NCBI GenBank assembly: GCA_032871835.1
Contig: CM065298.1
Coordinates: 7,737,596-7,801,595 of the forward strand
Source: Dipteronia dyeriana
Taxonomy: Eukaryota > Streptophyta > Magnoliopsida > Sapindales > Sapindaceae
DNA length: 64,000 nt
Reading direction: 5' to 3'
The notes below the pieces were generated by a model that saw only the letters and a list, made by a program, of their open reading frames with translations, ran no database searches and was not told the origin of the DNA. A program made the translations under genes and the position numbers. Position 1 is the first letter of the stretch; each line of letters begins with the position of its first letter. Shown in pieces: positions 11,269-21,565 of this stretch.

Positions 11269-12516
11269 CTAGGCGTCTTGCTGAGACATAGCAAAAACCC
11301 TTGCCTGAGTATGAGGTCTACCCGACTGACCTCTCTGTTGGTTGCCTCCAACCTCTGCTGCGCTAGCTTGGGTTTTCCCTGTAGTTGTAGATCCTCCTAC
11401 TCGGGATCCCCTTTGTCCTTGAATCTGACTAGTGCCACTTTGCATTAGTTGAAAACCTATCTTTCTTTCTTCATTGCCGCCCTGAACTAACTCGTGGTAA
11501 TCTCTTTTTAAATGTCCAAGCTGCCCATATTGATAACAACATGATCTCCCCAAATAACACTTACCATCATGGTGTTTTCCACAAGTCTTATATAGAGGAT
11601 GCCAACCTCTACCCATACTAACACTCTGTTGACGACTACCCATTGTTTGTTGGACTAAGGCTTGGCTCGAATTAGGTCCACGACTCTGTTGATAATTACT
11701 AGTCTGACCTGAAAAACTGTCTATTGCCTAGGGCATTTTGCTTTAAGAGCCCCCTGCTGACCAGTTACTACGCTTTTGTTTCTGTTGTTCAAATCTGCGA
11801 GAGTCATTAAGGCCTCTTTCCACTCTCAATGCAGCTTCAAACAACTTACCAAACTCAATATGTCCAGAAGTAGTCACTATTGTCTTAATTTCCGATCTAA
11901 GTCCATCTTCAAAATTTCTGTACCTATTTTCTTCATCAACGACTACATACGGAGCAACCTTTGAAATTTCTGTAAATTTCTTCTCATACTCTTCTACTGT
12001 CATAGATCCTTGAACTAGTTTGAAAAATTCAGTTATTTTCAAATCTTGATAGAAACGGAGATAATAATGATCATTAAACTGCTTCTTAAAATCCTCCCAA
12101 GTAATTCCTTCAGGAGTTCTTCGTTGAACTGAGGTCCACTAATCTTATGTTTTTTCCTTTAGCAAAAACGTAGCAAAAGAGACATTCTGTTCATCTGTGC
12201 ACCTCATAACTTCAAATACACGTTCTGGTTCATTCAACCAAGAACTAGCACTATCTGGATCTCCAATTCCATCAAAATTCGTAGCTCCCAATTTTCGTGC
12301 ACATTCAATTGAATTCTCTGGCACTCGCGTTTGATATTGAACCATCACAATTAACAGTTCTGCAATTCTATCCATTGGTTCCTCCCTAGGTTCTGGTACC
12401 TGAGGTTGAGCTATAGGTGGTTAATGATGTGATTCTATCTCGTTTTCACCTTGATTACCATTTCTCAATCCAAGGTCAGCTACCGGTCTTGTGCGTGGGC
12501 GGCCAACTCGACGCAT
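11269..12516 (-). pseudogene. gag: Tekay gag
   Basis: The likely start is the ATG at 12516 (MRRVGRPRTRPVADLGL). The retrotransposon gag domain is visible (FDGIGDPDSASSWLNEPERV, WEDFKKQFNDHYY, GSMTVEEYEKKFTEISKVAP), then a nucleocapsid part with KTCGKHHDGKC and CCYQYGQLGHLKRDY. In the last motif two expected cysteines of a CCHC knuckle are Tyr, so zinc binding is probably lost. Stops interrupt it near 12420, 12140, 11745, 11730 and 11270. Confidence 0.9.
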
Positions 12517-12602
12517 GATGCTGTTACAAAATCAAAGTTATGCTTAAATGCATGAAACTAAATGCAAACAATTATTCTGTGGTCTAAGGAATTATAAACC
12601 AT

Positions 12603-12615
12603 GGCTCTGATACCA
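12603..12615 (-). other. Primer binding site, initiator tRNA-Met
   Basis: TGGTATCAGAGCC on the minus strand, three bases inside the 5' LTR. It is complementary to the 3' end of initiator tRNA-Met, the usual primer of this group. Confidence 0.88.
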
Positions 12616-12618
12616 AGT

Positions 12619-14296
12619 TGACAAGACCTACCCCGACTCCTCTCTTGAGTACGAGGGAGACCTTGTGGGTTGAACTTTTTTTGCTAGCATGATAAAAGAA
12701 CTTTCTACTAAATTTTCCTTTGAAAATACTTACTTTTAAACATAAAAAAATATAAGGAAAATATTGGGGAGTTCCAAATGTACATAATTGTAATTTCTTT
12801 TCAACATTTCGTTTGTTACAAAAAGTTTATCAAAAATGACTGATCCGATCAAAAACCGACCATTTTAAAAACTAACACACCAGTCCATCCCGACCAGAAA
12901 ACCGAGCAGCCCGAGTAAGAAACCCGAGTAGTCCGAGTAGACCGAATAGGCCGAGTGGGCCGAGTAGGTCAAGTGGGCCGAGAAGGTCAAGTGAGCCGAG
13001 AAGGTCAAGTGGGCCGAGTAGGCCGAACAAACCGAGTAGAAATCCTACCGTCTCGACCATGCCTACCGTCCCGACCATGCCTACCGTCCCCGACCATGCC
13101 TACCTCACATTTCTAAAAATGTACAGGAAAATAAAATATGCATGACTTTTATGCTTCCTGATGTCATCGAGTGGCCCACCTCAAAACTTCTGAGTCCGTA
13201 CAACCAATCAGCTACCTGGAAAATATTTTAGGAGTGAAATGATGAGCGCTAACGCCCACTGAGTGAATGGAAACTTTTAAAAAACATTTCTGAACAACTT
13301 TTCAACATGCATTCAGTAATCCATAGTAAAAATAATATATCTATTTTCGTACTTAATAAACTGAATAAACTGAATGCATCTCTTTTCTTAACAAGAATAA
13401 AACACTTTATAAAATCTTAATCTGTACCAAATTTGTACCCAGGGATATCCTCAATACGTAAGCCGAATTACTTCGTGCAAACGCAGAGTCAGGAATAACT
13501 TCTGGTCATACCCGTGCAGAGCTACTCAATTACTCTATCTCTGGTCATACGCGGGTAGAGCGACTCTCTGGTCATACACGTGCAGAGCGACTCAATTACT
13601 CTTTCTTTGGTCATACACGTGCAGAGCGACTCATGACATACACATGTGTAGAACGGCCTCAAAAGCCAACCATAATCATAACTGGGGAAGGGTACATACA
13701 TGGTGCTTTCGTAGAAATCACAATCTCTTCTTGATAATTCATAAAATAATATAACTGATTCTGAATGCTAATATAAGCATAAAACATACTTTCAATTCTC
13801 TGTATCATCACCATCAATCATAAAAAGCAATAAAAATCTTAAGCATAAAACTGGAAACTTTTGAGTTAAAAACAAAACAGAAAACTTATTCACTCATAAC
13901 TTATCCTTCAAGCTTAATTCGGACAAAGTATGCCAGGTTCCCTCACTTCGTCTTCTTTCCCTAACAATCACACAATATCCAATTAGAAACTGGAACCAAA
14001 GAATAATCAACTGAAATCTATAATCACGAGAGAGAGCTTCACTGACTTCTCCTTCTCTTTCCTTTCTTCCGCTGGATTCTACTGCTTTCTAGCTCTCACA
14101 ATGTTTCTACTCCAATATATATACTAATGGAAGGACACAACTAAAGTTGTGAGCTAATTAACTAAGCTCACAGCTGTCCGTCAGCCATGCAGATCACTTA
14201 GGCTTACTCACCTGATGGCTTTTCTGCTTCACGCTTATCCAATTTTTTTTTTCAAATTGGGTCTTTCGATTGGGCCTGAAAGACATGGGTGTTACA
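12619..14296 (-). repeat. 5' LTR of the Tekay-like element
   Basis: 1678 bp with the same ends as 6173-7822. Short GGCCGAGTA-like repeats lie at about 12895-13040 and CCGACCATGCC repeats at 13050-13105. The CTGGTCATAC repeats start at 13502, 13541, 13568 and about 13607, with CACGTG at 13577 and 13616. The five bases after its end (CTGAC) are the continuation of Tat A gag. Confidence 0.93.
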
Positions 14297-14502
14297 CTGA
14301 CGTTCTCTACGAAGGCCGCCGTTTTTTGGTCAAGCTCGAATTGATTTCCTAGAGGGGGATCCAGAGCCCGCACAGTGGCTGGCTGGGTGGGAACCTGGCT
14401 ATAAAGCCAGGATTTTCTCCCTTTCCTCGGGACCTTTCATGTCGATGTAGTAGAAGGTTGTCCTGATGTGCCTTGCTGCCCTTGTGAGGAGCGGAGCCTC
14501 AT
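14297..14502 (-). pseudogene. gag: Tat A gag start (upstream half)
   Basis: The ATG at 14502 (MRLRSSQGQQ) is the same start as in copy B (18831) and copy C (44657). A TGA at codon 22 stands for CGA. The segment QVPTQPATVRALDPPLGNQ is shared by all copies. The frame is cut at 14297 by the Tekay insertion and resumes at 6172. Confidence 0.85.
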
Positions 14503-14578
14503 GATTATTATGAAATAACAAATTTTTCGAATGTAAAGGTGGTGTCTGAGAGTTTCCCACAGAGTTTCCCAGAAAGTA

Positions 14579-15315
14579 TCCCGCCACGATCCTTTGAATC
14601 CGTTTCCTCCTTATCGGACGGGATTCTACATTTAAAAGTGGTTGACCCTGAATAAATAGAGGAAACAATTAACGTGAATGAGTTTGTTTCATTTTTTGAA
14701 TCAAACTCTTGGTACGCACGTATACGGGATTAATGGTGGCTATCTTCTAGAAATGATCTTGTATGTTATCACGACATGGTTTTTCATGGAGATCACCCAG
14801 CCAGCTGCCTGTTCCCCAGTAGAACGAGGTAGATCCCTGCTCCGACTCTATTCTTAGAAGCTTGAGATGGATTTTTCCTAGCCCTTAGGGGCTCAAGGTG
14901 TTCCTGTAGACATTCTTGGGAGTTAGTCGGGGTAGTGTAAATTTAGGCGTGATTCCTCTTTTATACCCAGCAGAGACAGCGGGCTTCTGGAGAGGTTAGT
15001 GGGCTTCTCTCGAATGTATTTTGAGCTTGGAGGCCCCTTCTGGCATTTACGGGGCGGATGTGGAGCTCGACCTCAAAGCCGAGGTTCCCCGATAGATAGC
15101 CTGGAGAAGCCCGGGCTCCAGTAATCTTGTGGGGGCTCATCCTGGTCAAGCCTGGTTTGTTTTCTGGTAGTTTTGAAGCCAAGCCGGCCTTTCCTACTCC
15201 TGCGGGATTGCTTTATGGTCTTTCCGGGCTTCATGATTGTCGATTATGGGTTTCGACTTGTGGTAGGAAAGTGGAAAATTTATCTTTGACCCCTGACCAA
15301 ATTTCACTATTAACA
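14579..15315 (-). repeat. 5' LTR of Tat A, inner part deleted
   Basis: On the minus strand it starts TGTTAATAGTGAAATTTGG at 15315 and can be aligned with the LTRs at 17624 and 43444. At about 14579 it jumps straight to the leader (CTGTGGGAAACTCTC), so the TATA box, R and U5 part of the LTR are missing. Bases 14503-14578 are the leader remnant before the gag ATG. Confidence 0.88.
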
Positions 15316-16340
15316 GTAATCATGATCAAGCAAATATTCAAAATATAGGTAAAAAAACCAGTTTAAAACCTGTTAAAAATCAGTTCAAAAACCAGTGAAA
15401 AATATGTTTTACTAATTTTTGACCCATATTTTAACAGGTTATAACATAAGCAAACGAACTTCAAACAAATAATGAATAAAGTGACAACAATTGATAATTT
15501 TTTTATATAAAATGGCTAATTTGAACCGTTTAAAAAAATTAATGATCATTTAGGAATTACCTCACCAAATCACTGGTTTAGATATTATTGACCCTATTAA
15601 TAATTGAAAAACAAAGATGCACTTAATAGAGAAACATAGTGAGCCTTGCATTGTAAAAAATATATTTTAAATAAATACGTTAACAAAAGAAAATAAATGA
15701 CAAACAAAGTATTAAAAATAAAAAAATAGTGCAAATATATCAAAATAGATATCTTTTATAGCAAAATTAAGAACTATATTGACCTAAGGACCTGCAAGTC
15801 CATCATATTGGTGAAATCTCCGAATACTTATATTTACATGTTAAAATGTACATCCATTTTAGGAAATCGGATTTTCGCTTTCTTGTAAAAGATTTCTAGT
15901 TAAAAATCCTAAAAGACTATCAATGAAAAACGTATTTACAATCAATTTTTTTTTAAGCTTAATTACAATCAATATGATACATTCAAACTTGAAATAAATC
16001 CCTTATTTGCAATAGTTCGGGCCAAACCAAAACAATATAAAAAAGATTTTTACTAAACAAAATATTATATAATTGAATTTTCATTTGCTCAATGTTGTAC
16101 TCACTTTTATATCATTATTTTGTAAATTTGAGAGTAAATAAACCCTAAAAGTAATTATATACTAAAAATCATAGTAAACCTGAAATTTAAAAACAAAACA
16201 AAATATTTAAATTTATATAGTTTACAAAACATACATTGTTTGAAGACTTTTATATATATATATATAACATGATTAAGCCAAATATGATAATATAAATGTA
16301 CGCAATAAACTATAAATTAGATCAACATTAAAATTTCAAA

Positions 16341-16384
16341 ATAATAATAAAAAAAAAAAAAATAATAATAATAATAATAATAAT
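16341..16384. repeat. AAT/A-rich microsatellite
   Basis: A run of A with AAT (ATA) triplets on both sides, about 44 bp. A simple repeat of the kind common in AT-rich plant intergenic DNA. Confidence 0.9.
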
Positions 16385-16654
16385 TCATTGAAATATACAT
16401 ATATAACTTGAAAACTAAACTTTTTTAGAAAGATTTTATGCTAAATTTAGAGAATATGAGAGAAAGTAATTATTAAAACGTCTCTTTAACTTTCAAGTGG
16501 TGGGAGTGGGTCAAAATTAAAAATAGAAAGATTATATAAAAAACAAGAGAAATGAAGGCGAGGGTGTATTTGTTTGTTTATTTGATCTAAAACAATAATT
16601 AAATAAATTGTAAGGGTACTCAGAAATTTTCTAAAATAATTTTTTTTTTTTAAG

Positions 16655-16745
16655 TAGTGGTCCGTCTCTGGCCTAGTAGATGGTTAAAACTATTGGAGTG
16701 GAAGTAAGAGGTCTAGTGATCAATCTCTCTCAACTGACTTTTAAA
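16655..16745 (+). mobile_element. Possible tRNA-derived SINE head
   Basis: TGGCCTAGTAG at 16669-16679 fits the RNA polymerase III A-box consensus TRGYNNARNNG at every position. GATCAATCT at 16718-16726 fits the B box GWTCRANNC except its last base. They are 38 bp apart, as in tRNA-derived SINEs, and the text between (GATGGTTAAAAC, AAGAGGTCTAGTG) resembles plant SINE heads. I cannot find the 3' tail or target repeats. Confidence 0.4.
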
Positions 16746-17623
16746 CCATCATGAACGGCATTACTTTTGACTATAAGCATGCGTGTTTACGAAGAGATCA
16801 TATTGTTGTTTTATTGGAAAGAACAAGTCTTCAAATTCCAAACCTGTCATCCAACTTTCATGGGATTGGAACGTTTAATTTGATTAGTTTAGATCTCAAT
16901 TTTCCTGATACAAATAGACTTGAAGTGTTGGGCAGAATGATTATCGAATATTCTTGATGCCAGAAGGATGAGTACGTATATAGGATATCACTTAATTAGT
17001 ACATTAATCGTTTGGGTTCGTTGCATAAACTCGGTTTTTTAATAAATCTATCTAATAAAATCATTTCATATCATTTCATAATATAACTGGTAATCATATA
17101 TACATAAATTCACCTTAAAGGCTTAACGTTACAATAACTTAGTAAAACAAAAACTAACAGCTTTGGACCACAAATAAAATGACTTTTACAACCGATACAA
17201 AAACAGAAAAATAGAAATGGAGTGGGCACGGTGCACATGCTTTAAACCTTGCGGGGTTGTAGGATCTTGACTGTTAGAATTAATTGCAGTTGGCAGAGAA
17301 TCAGAGAACAGTAATTTGTTTCAATGTCATATCTCTCAAGATATTTCCTCTCAATATGCTAAAACTACACCAGTCCACAAGTTACATGACATGCCCTGTA
17401 ATTAACGCCTGTTTAATCTTCTTTGAATCGACAATTGCACATATGTCCATTTTATGGTCAATAGACCATTGCGCATACGTCCATCTGTCACTATGAATCT
17501 GATTTAAATAGAAAAGTTCTACGAGGGAAAAAAGGTGGTTATGTTGGAAATTCAACCGATGAACGCGGAAGCACATATCTAAATAATAACCACATAGCAA
17601 ATAACGTCAACTAATAAAAAAAT

Positions 17624-18823
17624 TGTTAATAGTAAAATTTGGTCAAGGGTTAAAGAGAAATTTTTTACTTTTCCGTCCCAAGTCAAAACCTATAGTCTCA
17701 TGAAACCCGGGTAGACCATAAAGCTATCCCACAGGAGCAGGGAAGGCCGGCCCGACTTCAAAACTATCAGAAAGCAAGCTAGACACGATCGGGACGAGCC
17801 CCCACATGAACACTAGAACCCGGGCTTCTCGAGACCAACTATCTAGGAACCTCGGTTCCTAGGGTCAAGCTCCTCAATCACCCCGTGAAAGTCAAGGGGG
17901 GTCTCCACGCTCAAGAAACATTCGAAAGAAGCCCGACAAGCAAAGTAAGTCCCCTCTGGGCTAAGACTTTCAGAGGTCAAACTTAACAGTATTCTTAGAT
18001 AGAAGCCCACCAACCTCTCCAGAAGCCCGTTGTCCCTGTTGAGCATGAAAGAAGAATCACACCTAAATCTACACTACCCCGACTACCTCCCAGGAATGTC
18101 TACAGGGGCACCTCAAGCTCCCAAGGGTCGGGGAAAATTCATCCCAAGCTTTTAAGAACAGAGTCAAAGCATGGATCTACCTAGCTCTATGAGACAACAA
18201 TCAGCTAGCTCGGTGACCTCCATGAAAAATCATGCCGCGAGAACATACAAGATCATATCTATGTGATAGCCAACATTAATTCCGTATACGTGTGAGTCAA
18301 GAGTTTGATTCCTAAAAGAAAACAAACTTATCTTCGTCAACGATATCATCGAATCTAGTAATAATTTAAAATGACGAATCCCGCCCGATAAGGAGGGAAC
18401 GGATTCATGGGATCACAGCAAGATATTTACGAACCAAAAACCTACTTGGACCATATATATATGTGAGGCCTAGCATGGTAGAAGATAGACAGAAAAACAA
18501 AAAAAAAAGAGATAATGACAAATAGACGAGAAGAAAAGAAGAGATGAGGGCCTAAATTCTGTATCCAGAACACAACCGCCATTATTTTTCACTATTCGAC
18601 AAGTACAAATCGACCACCTTCCTACGTCCTAGATAATGTATGAGAGCGAATTTCATGTAACAAAGTGATCGATAATAAAAGGTCCCGTTTGTCATTATTA
18701 CAATCCAGCCTCTTGTTTACCTCTAAACAGGTCAGGTATCAACGGTATTGACCCCGGCCACCACTTCCGTGGTAGTGGTCTCGTGAGTGTTAATAGGAAT
18801 TTCTCATCCTGAGCAAATTTTTC
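17624..18823 (+). repeat. 5' LTR of Tat B
   Basis: Begins TGTTAATAGTAAAATTTGG. It contains a TATA-like run (18453-18461) and AATAAA (18674-18679), so the R region is probably about 18485-18700. Compared with copy C, a deletion at about 18823 removes the LTR terminus, the PBS and most of the leader, joining the LTR almost directly to the gag ATG. Confidence 0.9.
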
Positions 18824-18830
18824 GTGAATC

Positions 18831-19680
18831 ATGAGGCTCCGCTCCTCACAAGGATAGCCAGTCGTATCGGGACAATCTTCTGTTGCGTCGACACAAAAGA
18901 TCCTGAAGAAATGGAGAAAATTCGGGCTCCATAGCCATGTTCCAGACCAGCCAGCCACTGTACGGGCTCTGGATCCCCCTATGGGAAATCAGGTCGAGCT
19001 CGACTAACAAACGGCGGTCTTCGTGGAAAACGTCCGCCTCTGACTGCTCGCTGAGGGCATTACTATCCAGCAAGCAAACCTTTACAATCGGGGGGAGTCA
19101 ATCAGGCCCGGGGCTAGGCAGTTCGCCTTTGATCTCCTGGGACCTACCCCTCGGGAGCCAGCTCGTAATAGAACAAGACTCTCAACCTCGATCCGGGATA
19201 TGCTAGGGCACATGCCCTCTGTTCTTAAAGCGCTGCAGCGCTACCAACCCAGGCAAGTTAAATCTGCGGTGGACATCCTTCCCCGAGAGCAGGGAGAGTT
19301 TCTCCACCCAACGACTTCAAAGAGGAAAGCCCAAAGTAGGGAAGAAGAAAGTCAGCAAAGCCCCCGAGCAGACCCCTTCAAGAAGGAACCGGGTAGAGGT
19401 CCCCAGTTCGTCAGAAGGATCCAATGGTGAGGAAACTAAGATCAACTCAAGGAAATCCGAAAGCAAACACCTGAGGGACCAGTTGGCAGAGCTTCAGAAG
19501 AAGATCCAGTTGATGAAGAATGGGAAGTACAATGAGGATAAGAAAAATCCTTTACGTGAAATGAATGCTCCCTTCACCAGGAGGATCCGGGAGGTGAAGC
19601 TCCCGCATAAGTTCAAAATGCCAACTGACAGATTCTCCAGGACTAAAGATCATCTGAGCCACTTAGAGAGCTTCGTTCAA
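18831..19680 (+). pseudogene. gag: Tat B gag, N-terminal part
   Basis: Starts at MRLRSSQG and runs through QPATVRALDPPMGNQVELD, SIRDMLGHMPSVLKALQRY, a charged helix (LRDQLAELQKKIQLMKNGKY) and FKMPTDRFSRTKDHLSHLE to SFVQ before the shared TAG at 19681-19683. Stops occur at codon 8 and further on, and a frameshift lies near 19375-19430. The N-terminal region is poorly conserved between gypsy families; the identification rests on alignment with copies A and C. Confidence 0.83.
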
Positions 19681-19683
19681 TAG

Positions 19684-20628
19684 ATGGAGGTTCAGAACAC
19701 GACCAGGGTCGCTATGTGTCGAATGTTCTCCACTACACTCACGGATTACACTAAAACCTGGTTTTGGAAACTACCTGCCGGTAGTGTGGATTCCTTCACC
19801 AAGCTATCGATCGATTTCTGCTCATAATTCCAGGGAGTTTAGCCCCGATTGCATGACCCAATCTATCTACAGTACGTGATCCAAGATAGAGGGGAAACCC
19901 TCCAGGATTATATCGAGCGTTTCCACAAGGAAGTCATCTAAATGGGGGTCTTCACCGAGAAAAAAACCCTCGCCAACTTCAGAAGGAACTTGTGGGAGGG
20001 TAAGCTTTTTCGGTCCTTTGCCAAGAGACCTCCAGAAACCTACCAAGAAGCCAATGATCGGGCACTAGAGCAGATTGAGGTCGACGAACAACTGAAGGTC
20101 AAGATGGAACACGACTATATGAGAGCCGTAAAATGACAAAAGAAGGAAGCTCCCAGACCCGAGCAAACTCAGAAAAGCCAGAACAAACCCCCCAATAAGT
20201 CGACATACTGCTTCCCCCTTTCTCAACCCAGATCGAAAAGGTATCCAGAAAAACAAACTCCTCCACAAGCTTCACCACCTCCCAAGACAGAGACCCCAAT
20301 AGTGCGAGATGAGAAGGGGTGCGAATATTACACTCCCTTAAATGTATCCCGTGAAACAATCAATCTCGCCATTCGGGATAAGGGTTCGTTACAGAAGCCC
20401 GCTCCCATGAAAGCTCCGGTCGATAAGAGAAATCGCTATAAATATTGTGACTTTCACGAGGACGTGGGGCACAACACTTCAGAGTGCTACAACCTACGGA
20501 ATTAGATCGAGGCTTTGATAAGAGGAGGATGTCTGGTGGAATTCTTGCAACAAGTCAGGGAGAACATTCAGACTTGAAGTGAGGTGCAACCTGAGATCCG
20601 AGAGCATGCTAAGAAAAAGAAGGGGGAG
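19684..20628 (+). pseudogene. gag: Tat B gag core and zinc knuckle
   Basis: Follows the TAG with MEVQNTTRVAMCRMF and the capsid-like core (FTKLSIDFC, IYLQYVIQDRGETLQDYIERF, FAKRPPETYQEANDRALEQI). A TGA at 20134-20136 stands for the CGA kept in copy D. The knuckle CDFHEDVGHNTSEC (about 20446-20487) would bind one zinc ion and the element RNA. Further stops: near 19825, 19940, 20505 and 20577. Confidence 0.85.
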
Positions 20629-20631
20629 TAG

Positions 20632-21530
20632 ATGGATCTGATGCAACAGATTCAGATAATACATACCATCAGCGGAGGGCCTACTCTGGTTGGCACCTCT
20701 AACAATTATAGGAAAAAACATGCTCGTAAAATCCCTCGTACGGACGAAGGGCGGGATATCTTCAATGTCCACCAGAGACAGACTAACCCCTCCCAGCAGT
20801 CACAGATCATTTTCACAGAAGCGGATGTCTACAACACCGTGCAACCTCATGATGACCCCATGGTAATCACAGTACATATTGCCAACTGCATGGTACACCG
20901 TGTGCTTGTCGACACAGGTAGCAGCGTTGCCGTCATATTTAAAGATACCTTGGAAAAGCTAAACTTGAAACAGTGGTGTTACAATAGATGCACTACCCCG
21001 AGATATGGATTCACTGGGGACTCAATCACACCCGTGGGATTTAAAATCCTACCAGTGATCATTGGAGCCATACCTCTCCATCAGAATATCATGACAGACT
21101 TTATGGTGGTGGATACCCCATCGGCCTTCAATGCAATATTAAGGAGACCATTTTTATCATCCTTGAAAGGGGTCTTTTATATTTACCATAACTTCCTGAA
21201 GTTTCCAGTAGAAGACAAGGTGGGGGAAGTTCGGGGTGACCAGCAAGAAGCCAGGAGATGCTACGCTGTGTCGGACAACCCAACGGCTCTAACAAAACAA
21301 CTCGTCCAGGTGACAACAATCCAAGACAAGGCAACCTCTGCATTAAACCTAGGAGATGTAGGGAGGAACGGAGAAGGGAATGGGCCAGCGGCCATCCAGT
21401 GGACAAGTTAGAAGAGATTCCTGTCAAAGTGGGTGATCCCTCGAAGGTCGTCAAAATCGGAGCCACCCTTGAGCCGGGAGTGAAAGAGGGTTTGATCAAG
21501 CTCCTCACAGAGTTCAACGACATTTTCACT
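20632..21530 (+). pseudogene. pol: Tat B protease region
   Basis: A 259-codon open frame holds the aspartic protease with LVDTGSSVAVIFKDTLEKLN near 20905-20965, then GFTGDSITPVGFKILPVIIG and VVDTPSAFNAILRRPFLSSL. The active-site Asp-Thr-Gly is intact. Past about 21360 the frame shifts and the linker to RT goes on in the next frame (EEIPVKVGDPSKVVKIGATL). Confidence 0.87.
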
Positions 21531-21565
21531 TAGAGACATGCTGAGATGCCGGGATCCCGATAACA

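Larger units (their letters stand above)
6173..14296 (-). mobile_element. Tekay-like chromovirus (Ty3/gypsy) inserted in Tat A gag
   Basis: A full-length 8.1-kb element with two LTRs (6173-7822 and 12619-14296), a PBS matching initiator tRNA-Met, a PPT, and gag-protease-RT-RNase H-integrase-chromodomain in that order. This order and the C-terminal chromodomain are those of plant chromoviruses, Tekay branch. LTR termini are TGTAACA and TTGTCA in element orientation. The insertion point lies exactly where the gag of copies B and C runs on without a break. The two LTRs differ by a few percent in the stretch I compared by eye. Most coding damage is stop codons at former Trp, Gln or Arg codons. 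Confidence 0.93.
1..15315 (-). mobile_element. Tat-clade Ty3/gypsy element, copy A (split, 3' end off window)
   Basis: Read on the minus strand, this element runs from a truncated 5' LTR (15315 down to 14579) through gag, protease, RT, RNase H, archaeal-type RNase H and integrase to a 3' UTR with tandem repeats that leaves the window at base 1. Positions 6173-14296 are a later Tekay-like insertion inside gag. The order of domains and the second RNase H between RNase H and integrase are the hallmark of the Tat clade. The 3' LTR is not in the window. The coding part has many stops and frameshifts, and the inner part of the 5' LTR is missing, so the copy is dead. Confidence 0.93.
15316..17623. 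other. AT-rich DNA between two divergent Tat elements
   Basis: This 2.3-kb stretch shows no retroelement protein and no convincing gene. The longest ORF (16751-16957, plus, 68 codons) resembles nothing I know. It holds a TA run (16251-16266), an AAT microsatellite (16341-16384), an inverted repeat AACCTGTTAAAA near 15366 and 15435, and a possible SINE at 16655-16745. It is the largest part of the window that is not obviously mobile DNA. Confidence 0.7.

Noticed and set aside
15316..15320. GTAAT as a target duplication of Tat A
   Set aside because: The other end of Tat A is outside the window, so it cannot be paired.
16751..16957. ORF of 68 codons in the AT-rich island
   Set aside because: No recognisable family, no supporting splice or promoter signals, and length expected by chance.
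19681..19683. Tobamovirus-type readthrough signal at the shared UAG
   Set aside because: Only the CAA before the UAG fits; the following codons (AUG GAG) do not match CAR YYA. The shared stop itself is kept as a finding.
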